Origin: DATNBT01 sp964579765
GTDB lineage: Bacteria; Acidobacteriota; Vicinamibacteria; Vicinamibacterales; CAVVIG01
NCBI GenBank assembly: GCA_964579765.1
Contig: CAZOIK010000281.1
Span: 1 to 5,965, forward strand
Length of the DNA stretch: 5,965 nt
Reading direction: 5' to 3'
Shown here: in pieces, positions 1 to 5,965 of the stretch
Layout of the letters: every line of letters begins with the position of its first letter
Position numbering within the stretch: position 1 is the first letter of the stretch
The notes under the pieces: generated by a model
Seen by the model: the letters and a program-made list of their open reading frames with translations, nothing else
Databases searched by the model: none
What the model was told of the DNA's origin: nothing
Program-made: the position numbers and the translations under genes

Positions 1-751
1 TCTGTCCTTTGGGCTGGTTGGGGTTCTCGCGCGCGTCGGCGGCCAGCGGCGGCTTATTCATCATCGGAGGTCGGAGGGGGCCGCGCACGCCGCGCGGCCG
101 CGGCGTGTCGAGGTGCACGCCGTTCGGATCCGCGCTCATCCAGTTGTCGAGGTAGAAGAGCATCGCCGGGCTCTTGGCGGTCGCCTCGAGCAAGTCGTGG
201 AAGGTGCCCAGGACGTGCGGGCGGATCACGTCGCGCTCGTACTCCGTCAGCAGAAAACGGTCAACGCCTTTGCGCGCGTCGATGTTGAAGTGGTTGAACC
301 AGAAATCGACGAGGACTTCCTGCAGCTGCCGCGTGCTGTACGCGGCGCGGAGAATCTTCTGTTCCTGCAGCTCGACGAGAACGGAGGCGGCGCGGCGCTG
401 TTCCTCGGTGGGAGTCGCGGCCGTGTCGCCGGCATTCTGCGGCGCCTGCTGTTTCGCGCGGCGCTCACGCACGAGCGGAATCTCGAACGTCTCGGCAATC
501 TCGCGCGAGCTCATACGAAGCGTCGTCAGGTCCGAGAGACGCGCGTCGAGATCAGGATCGGGCAGGCGTTCGGGATGGAGCTGCTGGTCGATGTAGCGCT
601 CGAGCCCGATGGCGCGGACGTGCTCGAGGTCGCGGGGCCGCGCACCGAACGACACGCGATCGACGATGTGAGCAACGGTCGCGCTGTCGTCGGACGCAGC
701 CGCCAGTACGGCCAACCCGCAGGTCAGGATGAGGGCGGTCCGGGCAAGCAT
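1..751 (-). CDS. DUF1800 family secreted protein, N-terminal 250 residues (cut by left edge)
   Basis: The minus strand is open without a stop from the ATG at 749-751 to the window edge, giving 250 residues. Residues 1-20 look like a Sec signal peptide: Arg4, a hydrophobic core (ALILTCGLAVLAAA), then a small-residue cleavage region before SDD. Cys11 is preceded by ILT, a poor lipobox, so a lipoprotein is unlikely. The mature part resembles DUF1800 proteins: VDRVSFGARPRDLEHVRAIG near 30-49, YIDQQLHPERL near 53-63, LVDFWFNHFNI near 147-157, TEYERDVIRPHVLGTFHDLL near 169-188 and TAKSPAMLFYLDNW near 191-204. A Pro/Arg-rich linker follows before the edge; the rest of the domain should continue beyond it. 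DUF1800 proteins are exported, have no settled biochemical function and often neighbour DUF1501 genes, so such a gene might lie just past the left edge. The start is 50 bases after the preceding stop and shows no clear Shine-Dalgarno. Family assignment is fairly firm; role is unknown. Confidence 0.88.
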   Translation of the reverse strand, partial: MLARTALILTCGLAVLAAASDDSATVAHIVDRVSFGARPRDLEHVRAIGLERYIDQQLHPERLPDPDLDARLSDLTTLRMSSREIAETFEIPLVRERRAKQQAPQNAGDTAATPTEEQRRAASVLVELQEQKILRAAYSTRQLQEVLVDFWFNHFNIDARKGVDRFLLTEYERDVIRPHVLGTFHDLLEATAKSPAMLFYLDNWMSADPNGVHLDTPRPRGVRGPLRPPMMNKPPLAADARENPNQPKGQ

Positions 752-801
752 AGGTACAGAAGTTAGACCGGAGCGCGCCGAAGAGGTAAAACCGTCGATG
801 T

Positions 802-2502
802 TTACAGGCCGGTCACCAGCTTCAGGTCGAGGTTCTTCGTTTCCGCTTCGCCGATGCTGAACGTCGTTGCACGATCCTTCACCCGATCCAGGAACTCCGG
901 GTCGGTGCCTGCGCCTTGTTCGACGTAGTCGAGCGCGACAGCGAAGTAATCGCCCGGCGGCAGGTTGACGGCTTTGTACCTGCCGTCCTGATCGGGACGG
1001 CCGCCGTTCAGATACCGCGATCCAAACCCCCAGTGCTCGCGGTCGCGGGCGAAGATCACGACGCTGTAGTCTCTGACCGCGTTGCCGCGATCGTCGGTGA
1101 CGATGCCGGAGACGCTGCTCAACTGCGTGGTTAGCTCGACCTCGACGCCGCCGAGGTCTTCGTTCGGTCGAAAGTCGATGCCGCTGTCGATCGTCTCGAC
1201 GCCATTCACCCGCACCGAAGCGATGCGCGTGTTGGCGAACGGTCCGACGGCGTTCATGCGAATGAACGCCCTGCCCGGCTGCACCTTCATCTCGAACGTC
1301 CCATCGTCGTTCACGTGACCGAGTGCGGTGCCGGAGAGCGGCATCGGCGTCGCGGATGTTGCAGACAACTGCAGCGAGGCAAAGGCGAAGCTGCCTGACT
1401 GCGACGGCGGCGGGATGACGCGGCCGGAAACGGTCGAGGGTTTGACACCGGTGAGTCGGAGGTCGAGGACGTCGTCACCGGCGACGGTCACGTTTGCCTG
1501 AATGAAGTCCGTCGATGCCCCGCCGAACGGACCGTTTGAGACCAGCGCGCGCAGCGTGTACTCGCCGGGCGCGACGTTCGCGATTGAAAACGAGCCGTCC
1601 GGTTTTATCTGCGCGCCCATAATGGACATCACCATTCCGCCGGTCGCCTGCATCATCGTGATGATGCCGTTGGCGAGCGGCTTGCCGTCCGAATCGACGA
1701 CCGTGCCGGCGAGTCGCGCCAGCCGTGTCGGCGAGAGCGCGATGTTGATGTCGGACAGCGTCTGGGCGATGCCCACCGTGATGCGCTGCGCGTCCGCCAA
1801 GCTCGGCGTGCTTGGAAAGTACGTCGGCGCATAGCCCGAACGGTTGTCCGACTGCGCGTCGTTGGGATTGCCGACGCCGCGGAGGGTTGCCGACACGAAG
1901 TACTGGCCCGGAGGCAGGCCGAACACGCGGAATTCGCCGATGTCGTTCGTCTGAGCCGGCCGGCCTGCCGGCGACAGCTGGCGACGGCCTCCGATGTACT
2001 GGTACCGCAGCACCGACACGAGGACGTCGGTCACGGCCTCTCCGGTCTCGTCCACGACACGGCCGGTGACGACGCTGCCACGCGGCAGCCGGAAGTCCAC
2101 TTTCTCGAGCGCCTGCGCCTCGTGCAGCTCGAGCGGCCGGCCTTGTTCGAACGGCCGCGTCTGCCCGTAGTTCAAGCCGACGAAGCTGCCCTTGTTCGCG
2201 CTCAGTTGATAGCGTCCCGCCGCCAACGCCTTGATTTCGTACGCCCCGCCGTTGTCGGTAATCGCGAGCCGGTTCTCGCGCAGCTCCGGCGAGAACGCGC
2301 GCAGCTGCGCCTTGCGAAGCGGCGCGCCGGTCGAGGCGTCGAACACGTGGCCGCGGATCACGGCGGTGGCGGCCCCTGTCGCAGACGTGTCACGCGGCGG
2401 CTGGGGAACGCCAGGAGGGAGTGGCCGCGTCTGGGCCGCGGCGATGACCGGGATGACCGAACAGAGGGCCGCCGCCACGTACGCAGGGACCGTTCGAGCC
2501 AT
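802..2502 (-). CDS. Secreted protein of five carboxypeptidase-regulatory-like modules
   Basis: The product has 566 residues from the ATG at 2500-2502. I prefer this to the in-frame GTG at 2508 because a GAGG lies 5 bases before the ATG, whereas it touches the GTG. Residues 1-23 form a signal peptide with probable cleavage at IAAA|Q. The rest is a chain of beta-sandwich modules at about 48-105, 144-207, 264-321, 357-422 and 463-527. Each begins with a G-x-V/I-x-D-type strand (IRGHVFD, VTGRVVD, LAGTVVD, VSGRVIP, VSGIVTD) and most carry a later D-x-x-G-x-(F/Y) then P-G-x-Y turn (LPPGQYFVSA, VAPGEYTLRA, LPPGDYFAVA). I see no peptidase motif, TonB plug or barrel, or C-terminal anchor, so it is probably a free periplasmic or surface protein, perhaps binding protein or carbohydrate (inference). 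This architecture is common in Acidobacteriota. It lies 44 bases after the P5C dehydrogenase gene and 50 before the DUF1800 gene, so the last two genes form an exported pair. Confidence 0.87.
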   Translation of the reverse strand: MARTVPAYVAAALCSVIPVIAAAQTRPLPPGVPQPPRDTSATGAATAVIRGHVFDASTGAPLRKAQLRAFSPELRENRLAITDNGGAYEIKALAAGRYQLSANKGSFVGLNYGQTRPFEQGRPLELHEAQALEKVDFRLPRGSVVTGRVVDETGEAVTDVLVSVLRYQYIGGRRQLSPAGRPAQTNDIGEFRVFGLPPGQYFVSATLRGVGNPNDAQSDNRSGYAPTYFPSTPSLADAQRITVGIAQTLSDINIALSPTRLARLAGTVVDSDGKPLANGIITMMQATGGMVMSIMGAQIKPDGSFSIANVAPGEYTLRALVSNGPFGGASTDFIQANVTVAGDDVLDLRLTGVKPSTVSGRVIPPPSQSGSFAFASLQLSATSATPMPLSGTALGHVNDDGTFEMKVQPGRAFIRMNAVGPFANTRIASVRVNGVETIDSGIDFRPNEDLGGVEVELTTQLSSVSGIVTDDRGNAVRDYSVVIFARDREHWGFGSRYLNGGRPDQDGRYKAVNLPPGDYFAVALDYVEQGAGTDPEFLDRVKDRATTFSIGEAETKNLDLKLVTGL

Positions 2503-2507
2503 ATGCA

Positions 2508-2511
2508 CCTC
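2508..2511 (-). promoter_or_regulatory. Shine-Dalgarno (GAGG) that decides the start of the modular secreted protein
   Basis: On the minus strand GAGG is followed by five bases (TGCAT) and then ATG at 2500-2502. This is good spacing for the ATG and far too close for the upstream in-frame GTG at 2506-2508, so the ATG is the better start. The alternative start adds only Met-His and does not change the signal peptide. Confidence 0.6.
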
Positions 2512-2546
2512 GCTCGGTGGTTAGACGCCGGTCGCGAGAATTTGTC

Positions 2547-4115
2547 TTAGCGAATCCGCACGCGCGACTGTTCGCGCATGAACTGCTGGACGTAGTAGGG
2601 CCCGCCGGTGCCGCGGCCCGTCGAGCCGCTGGCTTTCCACCCGCCGAACGAATTGATCCCCGGCCACGCCCCCGTCGTCGCGCCGGCACGGCGGTTGACG
2701 TAGGTGACGCCGGCTTCAATCCGGTCGAAGAAGCGCTGAATCTCCTTGTCGTCCTCCGAGAACAGTCCCGCCGTGAGGCCGTACTCGGTGCTGTTCGCAA
2801 GGTCGATGGCCTCGTCGAGCGTCCGGACGTCACCGATGACCGTAATCGGGACGAAGAGTTCTTCCCGAAACAACGGGTGACTCGCCGGCAAGCCGTCCAC
2901 GAGCGTCGGCTCGACGAAATAGCCATGCGCGAATTCCCCGTCGGTCAGGCGCCGGCCACCCGTGAGAATCGCTCCGCCGTCGCGCGTGGCGCGCGCAATC
3001 GCCTGTTCGTAGGTCTTTACCGCGTCTTCGTTGATGACTGGGCCGAGGTAGACGTCGCGATTGAGCGGGTTGCCGATCTTGATCTTCTTCGTCTTTTCGA
3101 CGAGCAGCTGCACGAATCGATCGCGGATGGAGCGATCGAGGTAGACGCGCGAGCAGGCGGAGCACTTCTGCCCCTGCGCGCCGAACGCCGAGCGCATCAC
3201 GCCGTCCGTCGCCTTGTCGAGATCTGCGGCGGCGGTGACGATTGCCGGATTCTTGCCGCCCATCTCGATGATCAGGGGGCGCGGCACGGGTCGCGTCGCG
3301 TTGTCGCGGATCAAGTGCATGCCGACGTCTTTCGATCCGGTGAAGACGATGCCGTCGATGCCCGCATTGTCGACGAGCTCCTGTCCGGCCGTGCTGCCGC
3401 CGCCCGTGATGAAGTTGAAGACGCCGGCCGGGAGGCCCGCGTCCGCCATGACTTCGACGAGTTTGTACCCGAGGAGCGGCGTCGCCGATGCCGGCTTGAA
3501 CACAACCGTGTTGCCGGCGACCAGCGCGCCGCCCGAAGGTCCCGCGGCGAGCGCGAGCGGAAAATTAAAGGGCGAGATCACCGCCCAGACGCCGTACGGA
3601 CGCAGCACGCTCTCGTTCTCTTCGTTCGGCCCGAGCGTCCCGAGCGTCGTCTCGAAGCCGTGGTGCTGCTCAATCTGGTTGCAGTAGTACTCGATGAGGT
3701 CGGCCGATTCCTCGACGTCGCCGACGCACTCGAGGCGGTTCTTGCCGGCCTCGTAGCCCATCAGCGCCGACAACTCCCACCGTCGCGCGCGAATCCCGTC
3801 GGCGGCCTTCTTCAGCAGCGCCACGCGCTCCTGCCACGGCCGTGCGCTCCAGGCGGGATAGGCCGCGCGTGCGGCGGCAATGGCGTCGCGCGTCTGCTCG
3901 CGGCTCGCGCGCTGGAACGTCCCGAGCAGGATCCGCGTGTCGATCGGGCTGCGATCGTCGAACTCGCTCGAGCCGCGGACCTCACGTCCGCCGATGACGA
4001 GCGGATAGCTGCGGCCGAACGACGTCTTCACGCGTTCGACGGCGGCATCGAGCTCGCGATGGAGATCTTCCATCCGGTCGCCGCTCATCGTCGCGTATGT
4101 GATCTTGGTCGCCAT
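2547..4115 (-). CDS. pruA: L-glutamate gamma-semialdehyde (1-pyrroline-5-carboxylate) dehydrogenase
   Basis: This 522-residue cytosolic enzyme should oxidise glutamate gamma-semialdehyde, the open form of pyrroline-5-carboxylate, to glutamate with NAD(P)+, the second step of proline breakdown and also used in arginine/ornithine breakdown. Length fits the family. Aldehyde dehydrogenase landmarks are all present: oxyanion-hole Asn184 in SPFNFP, Lys207 in FKPAS, the cofactor loop FTGSKDVG (258-265), general base Glu284 in EMGGKNP, catalytic Cys318 in GQKCSACSR and cofactor-ribose Glu419 in REELF. The C-terminal stretch YVNRRAGATTGAWPG with FGGWKASGSTGRGTGGPYY (472-508) is typical of the P5C dehydrogenase branch rather than general aldehyde dehydrogenases. 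The frame stays open upstream to 4466, but that part lies inside the DUF2461 gene, and the ATG at 4113-4115 gives the normal N-terminus, with YPLVIGG at 37-43. The start is five bases after the DUF2461 stop with no clear Shine-Dalgarno, so translation is probably coupled. No proline dehydrogenase is visible nearby. Confidence 0.92.
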   Translation of the reverse strand: MATKITYATMSGDRMEDLHRELDAAVERVKTSFGRSYPLVIGGREVRGSSEFDDRSPIDTRILLGTFQRASREQTRDAIAAARAAYPAWSARPWQERVALLKKAADGIRARRWELSALMGYEAGKNRLECVGDVEESADLIEYYCNQIEQHHGFETTLGTLGPNEENESVLRPYGVWAVISPFNFPLALAAGPSGGALVAGNTVVFKPASATPLLGYKLVEVMADAGLPAGVFNFITGGGSTAGQELVDNAGIDGIVFTGSKDVGMHLIRDNATRPVPRPLIIEMGGKNPAIVTAAADLDKATDGVMRSAFGAQGQKCSACSRVYLDRSIRDRFVQLLVEKTKKIKIGNPLNRDVYLGPVINEDAVKTYEQAIARATRDGGAILTGGRRLTDGEFAHGYFVEPTLVDGLPASHPLFREELFVPITVIGDVRTLDEAIDLANSTEYGLTAGLFSEDDKEIQRFFDRIEAGVTYVNRRAGATTGAWPGINSFGGWKASGSTGRGTGGPYYVQQFMREQSRVRIR

Positions 4116-4120
4116 GGTGT

Positions 4121-4804
4121 TTACCGCGCCGCGTGCACGGCGTCGTTGAGAAACCGGACGAACGGGACGATCGTGCGGAAGACGTCGAGCACGGTGCTGT
4201 AGAACTTCGGGCTCGTCGCGAACCGCCCCGGCAGTTCCTTGCCGGCGATGAACTGGCGGTACCGCAGATAGTCGGCCGCTTCGTGATCCTTGGGGAAGCC
4301 GCGCGGCACGCGCTGCAGCCGTTCGCCGTCGAGGCCGCCGTCGAGCGGGCGTGTGAACGCCGGCGCTTCGACGATGGACTTGAAATGCCGCAGGTTGCCC
4401 GCGATCTGCTCGCGGACGGCGTGCAGCTGCGGCGTCTCCGGCGCGTACATGCCGCCGCCAATCCATACGTCGTCGGGCGAGACGTGGAAGTACATGCCGG
4501 CGCCGAGCCCGCGCTCGAGACCGCGATGCCAGAATCCTGCCGAGATGTGTGTCTTGTACGGCTGCTTGTTTTCCGAGAATCGGATGTCGCGATAGATGCG
4601 GTGGATCGACTTCGGGCTGACGACGATCTCAGGCGCGATGTCGCGCATGTCCACGGCCAGACGATCGACGAACGCGATCATCGGCGCGCGGACGTGCGCG
4701 TCGTACTCGTCGCGATGCGCGTTGAACCAGTCGCGACGGTTGTTGCGCTTCAGCCGTTTGAGAAACGACAGCGTGTCGGGACTGAAGCGCGGCGCGGCGG
4801 GCAT
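4121..4804 (-). CDS. DUF2461 domain-containing protein
   Basis: The 227-residue product spans the usual length of the DUF2461 (TIGR02453) family and appears complete. Recognisable blocks in order are FLKRLKRNNRRDWFNAHRDEY (14-34), the basic core HRIYRDIRFSENKQPYKTH (68-86), GLGAGMYFHVSPDDVWIGGGMY (99-120, where a Gly-rich turn leads into strands), and HEAADYLRYRQF (174-185). No signal peptide or membrane segment is visible, so it should be cytosolic. The family is widespread in bacteria and some fungi, and no reaction has been settled; the dense conserved Arg, Asn and Lys residues suggest an anionic ligand, which is inference. It starts four bases after the DinB-like gene and ends five bases before the P5C dehydrogenase start, so it is almost certainly in the same transcript. 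No good Shine-Dalgarno precedes it, which fits re-initiation after the upstream stop. Confidence 0.9.
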   Translation of the reverse strand: MPAAPRFSPDTLSFLKRLKRNNRRDWFNAHRDEYDAHVRAPMIAFVDRLAVDMRDIAPEIVVSPKSIHRIYRDIRFSENKQPYKTHISAGFWHRGLERGLGAGMYFHVSPDDVWIGGGMYAPETPQLHAVREQIAGNLRHFKSIVEAPAFTRPLDGGLDGERLQRVPRGFPKDHEAADYLRYRQFIAGKELPGRFATSPKFYSTVLDVFRTIVPFVRFLNDAVHAAR

Positions 4805-4808
4805 GGCA

Positions 4809-5360
4809 TTACGCTTTCGCCGTCTGCTGCGCCTGCATGCGGGCCATGCGCTCCTGCGCCTCGCGCGTCAGGTGCGGCACGAGGCCGAGCATGCGCTGCA
4901 TGAGCATCAGCTGGCCGCGATGGTGCATCTCGTGCTCCTTGGCCGCGAGCAGCAGATCGAAACGGGTGCGCGACGGCGGCGTCGCGCCGGGACGGAACGT
5001 GATCGCCTCCGCGAAGAACTTCTCGTCGTTCAGGCCCTCGAGCATCTTCGCGAATGCGTCGCCAGACTCCTTGAGCTTCGTCACGATCTGCGGTTTGGTC
5101 TGGAGCTTTGCTTCCTCGGCCTGGACCTTCTTCATGTACTCGGCGAAGTCGATCTGCTCGATGGGGATGCGCTCGCCGTGCAGCATCATCGGGAACGTCG
5201 TCAGCGTCGCGATGTGCGCGAGCGTCTGTTTGACCGAGCGCGAGTCGGGCGACGGCTTGAAGTCGTACTTGTCCTCGGGGATGTCCTCGGCAATCTGAAT
5301 CGTGTTCTTGCGCACGGTGCGAAACGCGGTTGCGAGTTCCTTGCCTCCGTAATAGGTCAT
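4809..5360 (-). CDS. DinB-family (YfiT/DinB-like) putative metal-dependent protein
   Basis: The 183-residue product matches the size and pattern of DinB-like four-helix bundles. Key features are an early helix ending in PEDKYDFKPSPDSRSVKQTLAHIA (28-51), where His49 is the first putative metal ligand, and KEHEMHHRGQLMLMQRMLGL (141-160), where His143 and His147 complete the usual three-histidine site. There is no signal peptide; it should be cytosolic. The superfamily includes thiol-dependent transferases (bacillithiol, mycothiol) and many stress-linked proteins of unknown activity, so the substrate cannot be named here. The C-terminus is a charged Gln/Ala/Met-rich tail. The ATG at 5358-5360 is supported by GGAGGG nine bases upstream, the best Shine-Dalgarno in the window. 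It follows the aldehyde dehydrogenase by 43 bases and precedes the DUF2461 gene by four. This is not the DNA polymerase IV that is also called DinB. Confidence 0.9.
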   Translation of the reverse strand: MTYYGGKELATAFRTVRKNTIQIAEDIPEDKYDFKPSPDSRSVKQTLAHIATLTTFPMMLHGERIPIEQIDFAEYMKKVQAEEAKLQTKPQIVTKLKESGDAFAKMLEGLNDEKFFAEAITFRPGATPPSRTRFDLLLAAKEHEMHHRGQLMLMQRMLGLVPHLTREAQERMARMQAQQTAKA

Positions 5361-5369
5361 GCTGATGTG

Positions 5370-5375
5370 CCCTCC
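5370..5375 (-). promoter_or_regulatory. Shine-Dalgarno (GGAGGG) of the DinB-like gene
   Basis: On the minus strand GGAGGG precedes the ATG at 5358-5360 by nine bases. It is the only near-consensus site of this length at any gene start here. Genes 3 and 4 of the row lack one, which suggests that ribosomes enter at the DinB-like gene and re-initiate downstream. Confidence 0.6.
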
Positions 5376-5385
5376 GTGTTTGTCG

Positions 5386-5405
5386 AGTCCGCGTTCAGGC
5401 GGACT
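5386..5405 (-). terminator. Perfect 7-bp hairpin at the aldehyde dehydrogenase stop codon (terminator-like, no T tract)
   Basis: On the minus strand the arms AGTCCGC and GCGGACT are exact reverse complements around the 6-base loop CTGAAC. The first arm begins inside the TAG stop codon of the aldehyde dehydrogenase. The bases after it (CGACAAACAC) contain no run of T, so it is not a canonical Rho-independent terminator. It could be a partial terminator, a processing or stability element at the 3' end of the dehydrogenase message, or chance. It separates the dehydrogenase from the DinB-DUF2461-P5C dehydrogenase run. Confidence 0.3.
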
Positions 5406-5965
5406 AGAACCAGTTCACCGGATCTTCCGACAGGTTGATGAAGACCTGTTTGACGTTCAGGTACTCCTCGACGCCCCACTTGCCGAGTTCGCGCCCGATG
5501 CCGCTCTGCTTGTAGCCGCCCCAGGGCGCCTCGACGTACGTCGGCTGCATCGCGTTGACCCAGACAATGCCGGCGCGGAGCTTCTTCACAGCGCGCATGG
5601 CCCTGAAGATGTCGCGCGTCCAGACGGCGGCGGCCAAACCGTAGTACGTGTCGTTGGCAATCCGCAGCGCCTCCGCCTCGTCGTCGAACGGGATGACGGC
5701 GGCGACCGGGCCGAAGATCTCCTCGCGCGCGATGCGGTCGCTGTTGTCAACGTCGTAGAAGATCGTCGGCTCGACGAAGTAGCCCCGATCGAGCACGCCG
5801 CCGCTCGCGCGGTTGCCGCCGGCGGCGACCTTCGCCTCTTGCTTGCCGATGTCCTGATATTGGCGGACGCGCTCGAACTGCTCGCGGCTGACGAGCGGTC
5901 CCATCTTCGTCTCGCGGTCCATGCCGGGGCCGAGCTTGATCGCCTTCGCCTTTTCGGCCATCGCC
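5404..5965 (-). CDS. Aldehyde dehydrogenase, C-terminal part (betaine-aldehyde-dehydrogenase-like; cut by right edge)
   Basis: The frame is open from the right edge to the TAG at 5404-5406, giving about 186 residues of the roughly 490 expected. The ATG at 5961 is internal: the text from it (AEKAKAIKLGPGMD) matches the helix and turn that follow the catalytic region, and the frame continues upstream. Counting from that Met, the fragment has MGPLVSREQFERV (20-32), GYFVEPTIF (60-68), the cofactor-ribose Glu81 and Phe83 in REEIFGP (79-85), VWVNAMQP (133-140) and PWGGYKQSGIGRELG (146-160). The end, EEYLNVKQVFINLSEDPVNWF (165-185), resembles betaine aldehyde dehydrogenases of the GbsA type, but many relatives acting on other aldehydes share it, so the substrate is open. 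The catalytic Cys and Glu lie outside the window and cannot be checked. It is the first gene of the visible row and is separated from the DinB-like gene by 43 bases holding a hairpin and a Shine-Dalgarno. Confidence 0.9.
   Translation of the reverse strand, partial: AMAEKAKAIKLGPGMDRETKMGPLVSREQFERVRQYQDIGKQEAKVAAGGNRASGGVLDRGYFVEPTIFYDVDNSDRIAREEIFGPVAAVIPFDDEAEALRIANDTYYGLAAAVWTRDIFRAMRAVKKLRAGIVWVNAMQPTYVEAPWGGYKQSGIGRELGKWGVEEYLNVKQVFINLSEDPVNWF

Noticed and set aside
113..766. A 217-codon plus-strand open frame at the left end
   Set aside because: It is the codon-aligned antisense of the DUF1800 gene and shows no domain, whereas the minus strand reads a signal peptide and family motifs.
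752..801. Searched the 50-base gap before the DUF1800 gene for a terminator or promoter
   Set aside because: No stable inverted repeat followed by a T run and no convincing -35/-10 pair was seen.
2509..2538. Possible 5-bp hairpin (CTCGC with GCGAG, 20-base loop) that would cover the Shine-Dalgarno of the modular secreted protein
   Set aside because: A five-pair stem with a 20-base loop is expected by chance at this base composition and would be only weakly stable.
2390..2926. A 178-codon minus-strand frame across the junction of the P5C dehydrogenase and the modular secreted protein
   Set aside because: It overlaps both real genes out of frame and translates to Ser/Arg-rich sequence without motifs.
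2517..4202. A 561-codon plus-strand open frame opposite the P5C dehydrogenase
   Set aside because: It runs in exact codon register antisense to a well-supported gene. In GC-rich genes the codons whose complements are stops (TTA, CTA, TCA) are rare, so such long frames are expected. Its translation is Arg/Asp/Val/Ala-rich with no recognisable domain.
4133..5438. Plus-strand open frames of 256 and 280 codons opposite the DUF2461 and DinB-like genes
   Set aside because: Low-complexity Arg/Leu/Ala-rich translations opposite strong conserved genes; explained by base composition.
1..5965. Searched for CRISPR repeats, tRNA or rRNA genes, insertion sequences and toxin-antitoxin or phage genes
   Set aside because: None seen; nearly every base is accounted for by the six minus-strand genes, and no gene differs visibly from the others in base composition.

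Overview
The window is GC-rich and fully packed. Six genes lie head to tail on the minus strand, and there is no convincing plus-strand gene. No phylogenetic marker is present. The protein families suggest a member of the Acidobacteriota, plausibly class Vicinamibacteria: a secreted protein made of tandem carboxypeptidase-regulatory-like modules beside a secreted DUF1800 protein, plus DinB-like and DUF2461 proteins. This assignment is inference from family resemblance only.

Read in the direction of transcription, from right to left, the layout is as follows. (1) The C-terminal part of an aldehyde dehydrogenase with a betaine-aldehyde-dehydrogenase-like tail, cut by the right edge. (2) A DinB-family four-helix-bundle protein with its putative metal-binding histidines. 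(3) A DUF2461 protein. (4) A full-length L-glutamate gamma-semialdehyde (1-pyrroline-5-carboxylate) dehydrogenase. (5) A secreted protein with five carboxypeptidase-regulatory-like beta-sandwich modules. (6) The N-terminal 250 residues of a secreted DUF1800 protein, cut by the left edge. The intergenic gaps are 43, 4, 5, 44 and 50 bases, so genes 2-4 are almost certainly co-transcribed, and the whole row may be one transcript or two to three overlapping units.

The clearest functional theme is oxidation of small aldehydes: two NAD(P)-dependent aldehyde dehydrogenases, one of them for the last step of proline/ornithine-type catabolism to glutamate. The DinB-like and DUF2461 proteins sit between them and have no assigned reaction. 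The last two genes encode exported proteins and look like a separate envelope-related pair. No proline dehydrogenase, transporter or regulator is visible here.

I see no mobile element, CRISPR array, RNA gene or evident novel system. The useful points are the DUF1800 gene running off the left edge, corrected starts for two genes, a perfect 7-bp hairpin at the stop codon of the first aldehyde dehydrogenase, and the tight DinB-DUF2461-dehydrogenase cluster.
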